This document shows, piece by piece, positions 8,601 through 11,233 of a DNA stretch of 11,233 nucleotides. The first letter of the stretch is position 1. Every line of letters starts with the position of its first letter. The notes below the pieces were generated by a model. That model did not search any database, had not been told where the DNA came from, and saw only the letters and a list, made by a program, of their open reading frames with translations. This DNA comes from Bacteroidota bacterium (GTDB taxonomy: Bacteria; Bacteroidota; Ignavibacteria; UBA10030; UBA8401), in contig JAVBYA010000476.1 of NCBI GenBank assembly GCA_030824295.1, positions 1-11,233 of the forward strand. The letters run 5' to 3'. The translations under genes and the position numbers were made by a program.

Positions 8601-8690
8601 GCTTCCCTGGATGGAACCTTGAGCGGAGAGTAACGAGCTGGCAGTGAGGATAAGGCCGGACAGAATGACGAAAAGGCGGAGACGGACCAT
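5649..8690 (-). CDS. TonB-dependent outer-membrane receptor with N-terminal carboxypeptidase-regulatory-like domain
   Basis: This is an outer-membrane active transporter of 1013 residues. It has a signal peptide (MVRLRLFVILSG...SAQ) and then a carboxypeptidase-regulatory-like beta-sandwich at about 25-112 (GSIQGSVTDSLNKEALVGANIFLKG, GTYTVRFSYLGYKTKEV). The plug domain lies at about 135-240 (AIGRLPGVSLIRSGGEANKVILRGM, then DADAIAGSINLVTKRAP), followed by a 22-strand-type barrel to the C-terminus (GLTADLGVRIDL). The plug features resemble the Caulobacter-type TonB receptor family (TIGR01782) more than SusC. In keeping with that, no SusD partner gene is adjacent. The location at the head of a pectin cassette implies uptake of galacturonic acid or rhamnose containing oligosaccharides, but substrate is inferred from neighbours only. 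The start is supported by AAGGAAG 4 bases upstream (8695-8701). The gene follows a recognisable promoter with an operator-like palindrome. Confidence 0.95.
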   Translation of the reverse strand: MVRLRLFVILSGLILTASSLLSAQGSIQGSVTDSLNKEALVGANIFLKGTAIGGISDIEGNFRVTSVPAGTYTVRFSYLGYKTKEVSVIVRDGAPVSVNATLVPDVIEGQEVVITAQARGQLSAINQQIKATTMVNVVSEEKIKELPDANAAEAIGRLPGVSLIRSGGEANKVILRGMSDKYAKVTIDGVGIASTDSNARGIDLSMIAQGTLSGIELYKSLTPDRDADAIAGSINLVTKRAPSERDIRIDAKGNYNRLKPTYDQYDFSGFYGERFFDDILGIQFTGNLEKKDRSSERLNVNYDYPAREQGTERELDWGIDDVILTYTDEERTRNGLSFFLDVNTPDSGVVRFNNSYSGTQRNVLTNQRDYPNGASDLISNSNGVSYIYRYSENTIETYNSSLRGENHLLGLDIIWGLSFSQSESTTPFDIELQFSETSNPGVSGMKTIPGSIYHGPPELFMDYAYNNFEKATLAWGFFNNKNNREQERTAYLDLSKKYVVGDIASGDLKFGGKYRSKNRVKNSMQEFSPYYAQQYNMVRLGDGSAISKDSLYKGTRFQNLQMDGSLVKFTNFIGSAPRSRSIFGNFLMNPLINKDDLVEWYKINKNGFGTVEEFANNPIEYGNYYDVTEGVTAGYIMNTSNFGDIVTMIVGVRVEKEENEYNTRYSTKTVTGFPVPQGEFDDTTTTYSETNVLPHLHLTFRPTDFMNIRFAAYKALARPDFNARLANLVADASSGMLVLSNPNLRSAKAWNYEVNTTIYGGVFGMISMSAFYKEIEDLSNTTNRMFANNNPMTNGQTFFDSLGINYRNIFPANNTTLRVSVPYNSSIPAKVWGFEFDHQANLNFLPGYLQFIVLSYNFSLIRSEQHTLTWHTYTVNDTVIDPFFGPVVTTRNVNYYNLEKNKLFNQPEFFGNVAIGYDIGDLSTRLSLFYQGSFPRSYSADGRNQSLTDAFNRWDLSVKYNVTEYASVLFNVNNLNDFEESASTNHMVEPYWNLQTSRLRYGLTADLGVRIDL

Positions 8691-8721
8691 GATTCTTCCT
8701 TTTATTACTATATCGTTAACT

Positions 8722-8732
8722 TTAACGTTAAC
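8722..8732. promoter_or_regulatory. LacI-type operator-like palindrome in the receptor promoter
   Basis: TTAACGTTAA (8722-8731) is a perfect 10-bp palindrome with a central CG, the usual design of LacI/GalR-family operators. The 7-mer CGTTAAC occurs twice with a 12-base period (8714-8720 and 8726-8732), so two sites or a composite site may exist. It overlaps the proposed -10 box, where a bound repressor would block transcription of the pectin cassette. No regulator gene is in the window. The motif is seen; binding is inference. Confidence 0.5.
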
Positions 8733-8758
8733 TTAATTTATAAAAAGTTCATTGTCAA
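8730..8758 (-). promoter_or_regulatory. Candidate sigma-70-type promoter for the receptor gene and downstream cassette
   Basis: On the minus strand a perfect TTGACA -35 box (8753-8758) is followed after 17 bases by TAAGTT (8730-8735), a weak -10 matching three of six consensus bases. The surrounding region is very AT-rich compared with the coding DNA. A weak -10 with a strong -35 suits a regulated promoter. A transcription start near 8722 would leave a leader of about 30 bases containing the ribosome site. No Bacteroides-type TAnnTTTG -7 box is seen. Confidence 0.45.
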
Positions 8759-8772
8759 GTCCTATTTTAAAA

Positions 8773-8806
8773 AGCAAAAGGTCCTGCAGATGCAGGACCT
8801 TTTGCT
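8773..8806 (-). terminator. Intrinsic terminator of the small lipoprotein gene
   Basis: The arms 8773-8788 and 8791-8806 are exact 16-bp reverse complements around a 2-base centre; the stable GC part is GGTCCTGCA. On the minus strand the stem runs into TTTTGCTTTTTAAAA, a proper U-rich tail. It begins 19 bases after the lipoprotein stop codon and insulates the pectin cassette from transcription coming from the right. The complementary A-run on the other side means it could also work in the plus direction. Confidence 0.9.
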
Positions 8807-8825
8807 CCCTACCCCCTATCGGATC

Positions 8826-9110
8826 TTATGAATTCTGGATCTGAAGCTTCTTTTCCAGGCGCTGGATACGCTCACGCAGTTCCCTGTTCTCTTTGCGGAG
8901 AAGTTCGATCTGTGTATCCTTTTCGTTGATCTTCTTCTGTGCCGCGGTGACCGACGTGACCTTGGAAAGTCCGTTCGGCGCTATGGTCCGCGCTTTGGTG
9001 GTCTTGGTTGCCGGGGCGAAATACTTGGTGTTGGATTTCATCGCCATCGGCTGACTGGTGCAGCCAACAAGAAGCATTGCGGCGGTGAACAAAAGGACGA
9101 TCGCTTTCAT
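8826..9110 (-). CDS. Small lipoprotein with C-terminal leucine-zipper coiled coil
   Basis: This is a 94-residue protein of unknown specific function. MKAIVLLFTAAMLLVGC is a lipoprotein signal with lipobox LVGC and acylated Cys17, so the mature product of 78 residues is membrane-anchored. A linker rich in Lys, Thr and Ala (about 20-57) leads to a helix with clean heptads: Ile61, Ile68, Leu71, Asn75, Leu78, Ile82, Leu85, Leu89 at a/d positions. The Asn in a core position is typical of parallel dimers. The overall plan recalls Lpp-like or adaptor lipoproteins, but I do not recognise a family. A modest AGGT lies 7 bases before the ATG. The gene is monocistronic: it ends in a strong terminator, and the 99-base gap upstream (9111-9209) holds only weak promoter-like sequence (TATATT near the middle) and a short GAGAATTCTC palindrome. 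Confidence 0.82.
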   Translation of the reverse strand: MKAIVLLFTAAMLLVGCTSQPMAMKSNTKYFAPATKTTKARTIAPNGLSKVTSVTAAQKKINEKDTQIELLRKENRELRERIQRLEKKLQIQNS

Positions 9111-9209
9111 GGGATACCTGCTATTGAATGATTGCTGTAATATAGAGCTTAAACGGTCAATGAGAAAGTTAGAGATCTTTAATCTTTGTGAGAATTCTCG
9201 AATGCATGA

Positions 9210-11233
9210 TCACGGCACAAGGTTCAATGTGCCGTCGTTTGTCAATATTCCGCTATTGTCCAGGTCACCATGGATGACAAGCGTCCCCGAGGCATCGATG
9301 ACGATCACCGTGCCTGAATTCGCAAGAACATCCTGATTGACGGTGGCAGTACCGAGTATGGATTTGGTCCCACCGTTCGAGAACGTGAGATTATGATAGG
9401 TGAGAGCTGTAATGGTCTGAGCGGATGAACCATTGTATTCGATGGTCGATGAGTTGGTGGTCGCATCCGCTGTCGCACCGCTCACCGTCAACGATCCTGC
9501 GATGCCGGTCGTTCCGGCAGCAAAGGTCTTGGTCCCGCCGGTGCTGAGAATGAGGTCATGATACGTGAACGGCGCGACCGATTGTGCACCCGGACTGTTA
9601 AACTCGATGATGCTCCCGGTCGTGACGAACGGACCCGCCCCGGGAGTGAATGTGCCTGCAATGCGAACAGTGCTGCCGCTCGGGAAGGTCACGGTATCCG
9701 AGGCAGAGATGGTGAGGTTCCCGTAATCGAAGACGCCGACCGTTTGCTTCGTGCCGGCATATTCCACTGTTCCGGCAGGGTCGAACGTATACACCGCATA
9801 GTTCGACGGTATTGTATTCGTTCCACCGATCTTGAGTGTTCCGCTTGTTCCGATGTTCAGTATCCCTCCCGGTGTGCTGCGGTTCGCCGTGAACGTGCCA
9901 AGATCGAGCGTCCCGCCGGTCACCGTCAGATCTCCGACAACACTGACATTCGAACTGAGCGAGACCGTGATGCCGGAACCGGCGATATTCAGATTCTCAT
10001 ACGTTCCGCCGGGAACTGTTTGGTTCGTGCCGTAGTATTCGATGACCGCAGTTGGCGCGAACGACGTTGTGGAATAGTTGGCCGGAAGAGTAGTTCCGTT
10101 CCCGCCGATGCGCAGTGTGCATCCTGCCGCGATCGTGAACGACCCCCCCGGAGCACTCCGGTCCGCCGTGAATGCGCCCAGATCGAATGTTCCGCCGGAG
10201 ATCAACAGGTCTCCGCCGATAGAGGACGTTGCCTGCAGTGTTGAGATACCGATGCCGGAGATGGTCAGATGGTTGTAGGAGAGTCCAACGACATCTTGCG
10301 CAGCTATTCCATTGTACTCAACAGTTCCGCCGGTGATGCTGTAGGAATTCGTTCCTTTCGTGAATGTCCCGGCGATAGCGATCGTTCCTCCCGCGTCAAG
10401 GGCCCTGCTGCCGCTGGAACTGCTGGTGAGATGGTGATAGGAGAACGCCGGAATGGTCTGTGCGCTGCTCCCGTTGAACTCCACAGTACTGCCGCTCACC
10501 GTATAGGTATTGCCGCCTGGTGTGAATGTGCCGGCAATGCCGATCGTTCCAGCACCGGCAAGTGTACGGGCGCCGGAGGAACTGCTCGTGATATTGTTAT
10601 AGTTGAATGCCGGTATGGTCTGTGCGCTGCTCCCATTGAATTCCACAGTACTGCCGCTCACCGTATAGGTATTGCCGCCTGGTGTGAATGTGCCGGAGAT
10701 TCCAATGGTCCCGCTGTTTTGAAGTACACGATCACCGGAAGAACTACTGGTGAGGTGGTGATAGGGTTCCGCAGGAATGGTTTGACTGCCGCTGCCGTCA
10801 AACACGACCGTACTGCCGCTTGCCAATGTGCCGATGACGGGGACAGTACTGTTCTGAATGGTGAGCGTTGCGTTATTGCTGACATCGATCGTGCCAGTGA
10901 CGGCAAAAGCGGCAGGTATGGTAAAATTACACGCAGCAGCACCATCACCAATGATGATCAGGGATCCGGACCCGCTTACATTCCATGCTGCCCCGATAGT
11001 CGGTGCGGCATTGTTCCGGACATAGAATGTCATACCGTTCGAGGTAAAGTTCGCCGGTACAGCACCCGTACCGTCTGTCGATGAACCCCAACTCAACAGG
11101 AGTTCCAGATTTCCCGTTGTCTTCGAATAATAGACCGCTGGAGGTACACCTTCGAACTCATCGGCGCCGATATCGGGAGCGGTCCCTGCCCCGCCATACC
11201 CGCCGCTGCCTTGGCGTATGTTGTCATCAACAT
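9210..11233 (-). CDS. Large repetitive beta-strand surface protein, 5' end beyond the right edge
   Basis: The frame is open from the right window edge to a TGA at 9210, giving about 674 visible residues. The apparent start at 11096 is only a TTG inside a continuous frame. Upstream of it the reading continues with DDNIRQGSGGGYGG and PDIGADEFEG, which resembles the end of a 'choice-of-anchor Q' type beta-helix domain. The rest is low-complexity beta-strand sequence rich in Gly, Ser and Thr. Recurrent motifs are VEFNGSSAQTIPAF, YHHLTSSSSG and GTFTPGGNTYTVSG, plus a second repeat type (GDLTVTGGTLDLGTFTANRS). These repeats are typical of large secreted or adhesin-like proteins of this bacterial group. 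The C-terminus (GDLDNSGILTNDGTLNLVP) shows no type IX sorting domain, and no such domain is encoded in other frames just downstream, so its surface attachment is unclear. It probably has nothing to do with the pectin cassette, from which a terminator separates it. Confidence 0.85.
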   Translation of the reverse strand, partial: VDDNIRQGSGGYGGAGTAPDIGADEFEGVPPAVYYSKTTGNLELLLSWGSSTDGTGAVPANFTSNGMTFYVRNNAAPTIGAAWNVSGSGSLIIIGDGAAACNFTIPAAFAVTGTIDVSNNATLTIQNSTVPVIGTLASGSTVVFDGSGSQTIPAEPYHHLTSSSSGDRVLQNSGTIGISGTFTPGGNTYTVSGSTVEFNGSSAQTIPAFNYNNITSSSSGARTLAGAGTIGIAGTFTPGGNTYTVSGSTVEFNGSSAQTIPAFSYHHLTSSSSGSRALDAGGTIAIAGTFTKGTNSYSITGGTVEYNGIAAQDVVGLSYNHLTISGIGISTLQATSSIGGDLLISGGTFDLGAFTADRSAPGGSFTIAAGCTLRIGGNGTTLPANYSTTSFAPTAVIEYYGTNQTVPGGTYENLNIAGSGITVSLSSNVSVVGDLTVTGGTLDLGTFTANRSTPGGILNIGTSGTLKIGGTNTIPSNYAVYTFDPAGTVEYAGTKQTVGVFDYGNLTISASDTVTFPSGSTVRIAGTFTPGAGPFVTTGSIIEFNSPGAQSVAPFTYHDLILSTGGTKTFAAGTTGIAGSLTVSGATADATTNSSTIEYNGSSAQTITALTYHNLTFSNGGTKSILGTATVNQDVLANSGTVIVIDASGTLVIHGDLDNSGILTNDGTLNLVP
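9657..10214 (-). repeat. Two 93-residue imperfect repeats in the beta-strand protein
   Basis: Units beginning GDLLISGGTFDLGAFTADRS (10214-9936) and GDLTVTGGTLDLGTFTANRS (9935 to about 9657) align over their length. They share a Pro-Gly-Gly turn, a (T/C)L(R/K)IGG strand, a PxNY segment, VEY/IEY with Q-T-V, and a final Y-x-N-L strand. The DNA is clearly diverged, so this duplication is older than the 54-residue one. Confidence 0.75.
10371..10694 (-). repeat. Two tandem 54-residue repeats (162 bp) in the beta-strand protein
   Basis: Units 10533-10694 and 10371-10532 both begin GTFTPGGNTYTVSGSTVEFN. A more diverged third unit follows (GTFTKGTNSYS, to about 10248), and a further related segment precedes them. 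Over 82 bases (10453-10534 and 10615-10696) the two copies differ at only two positions, both synonymous (GAG/GAA and AAC/AAT). This implies a recent duplication or ongoing gene conversion. Confidence 0.85.

Noticed and set aside
9190..9199. GAGAATTCTC palindrome after the stop of the surface protein
   Set aside because: It is only 10 bp with no loop and no T-tract, and could be chance. It does not support a terminator or operator call.
10143..10149. Run of seven C (seven G on the coding strand) in the surface protein, possible phase-variation tract
   Set aside because: Seven bases is short for slippage-driven switching, and the run falls within an ordinary Pro-Gly-Gly turn also present in the sister repeat without the homopolymer.
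10371..10696. Repeats considered as a CRISPR array
   Set aside because: The repeat unit is 162 bases, in frame and continuous with coding sequence, so it is a protein repeat.
10269..11084. Plus-strand 271-codon frame with internal repetition
   Set aside because: The repetition simply mirrors the repeats of the beta-strand protein on the minus strand. The Cys/Arg-rich composition is not that of a real protein.

Overview
The window looks like a chromosomal piece from a member of the Fibrobacterota-Chlorobiota-Bacteroidota (FCB) group, most likely close to the Ignavibacteria. One protein ends in a textbook type IX secretion sorting domain (NYPNPFNPSTT... to MMLIK). The TonB-dependent receptor has a carboxypeptidase-regulatory-like N-terminus, and at least one start codon has a strong AAGGAGG Shine-Dalgarno, which is more typical of Ignavibacteria than of Bacteroides. 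The taxonomic call is inference. Every gene I can support lies on the minus strand, so transcription runs from high to low coordinates.

Right part (about 8826-11233). The 3' portion of a large repetitive beta-strand protein runs in from beyond the right edge and ends at 9210. Next comes a small lipoprotein with a leucine-zipper coiled coil (8826-9110), closed by a strong intrinsic terminator (8773-8806). This part is transcriptionally separate from the rest.

Main part (1-8760) is a pectin / rhamnogalacturonan utilisation cassette. An AT-rich promoter region (8691-8760) has a TTGACA-type -35 box and a LacI-type palindrome with a CG centre. It precedes a 1013-residue TonB-dependent receptor. 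A type IX-secreted beta-helix protein follows 59 bases later. Then comes a 12-bp hairpin, a 194-base spacer, and three tightly packed enzyme genes: a GH28 polygalacturonase-type enzyme, a GH105 unsaturated rhamnogalacturonyl hydrolase, and a CE12-type rhamnogalacturonan acetylesterase that runs off the left edge. The GH28-GH105 gap is 7 bases, and the GH105 stop overlaps the esterase start as ATGA.

Proposed working model (inference): the beta-helix protein at the cell surface binds or cleaves pectic polymer, and the TonB receptor imports oligosaccharides. In the periplasm, the esterase removes acetyl groups, GH28 trims galacturonic acid linkages, and GH105 removes the unsaturated end sugar left by lyases. 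No SusD homologue is present between the receptor and the enzymes; the beta-helix gene occupies that position. The esterase carries a C-terminal domain that I know mainly as an appendage of GH105/GH88 proteins, a domain arrangement worth checking. I see no RNA genes, CRISPR arrays, insertion sequences or phage genes. No stretch longer than 300 bases lacks a gene.
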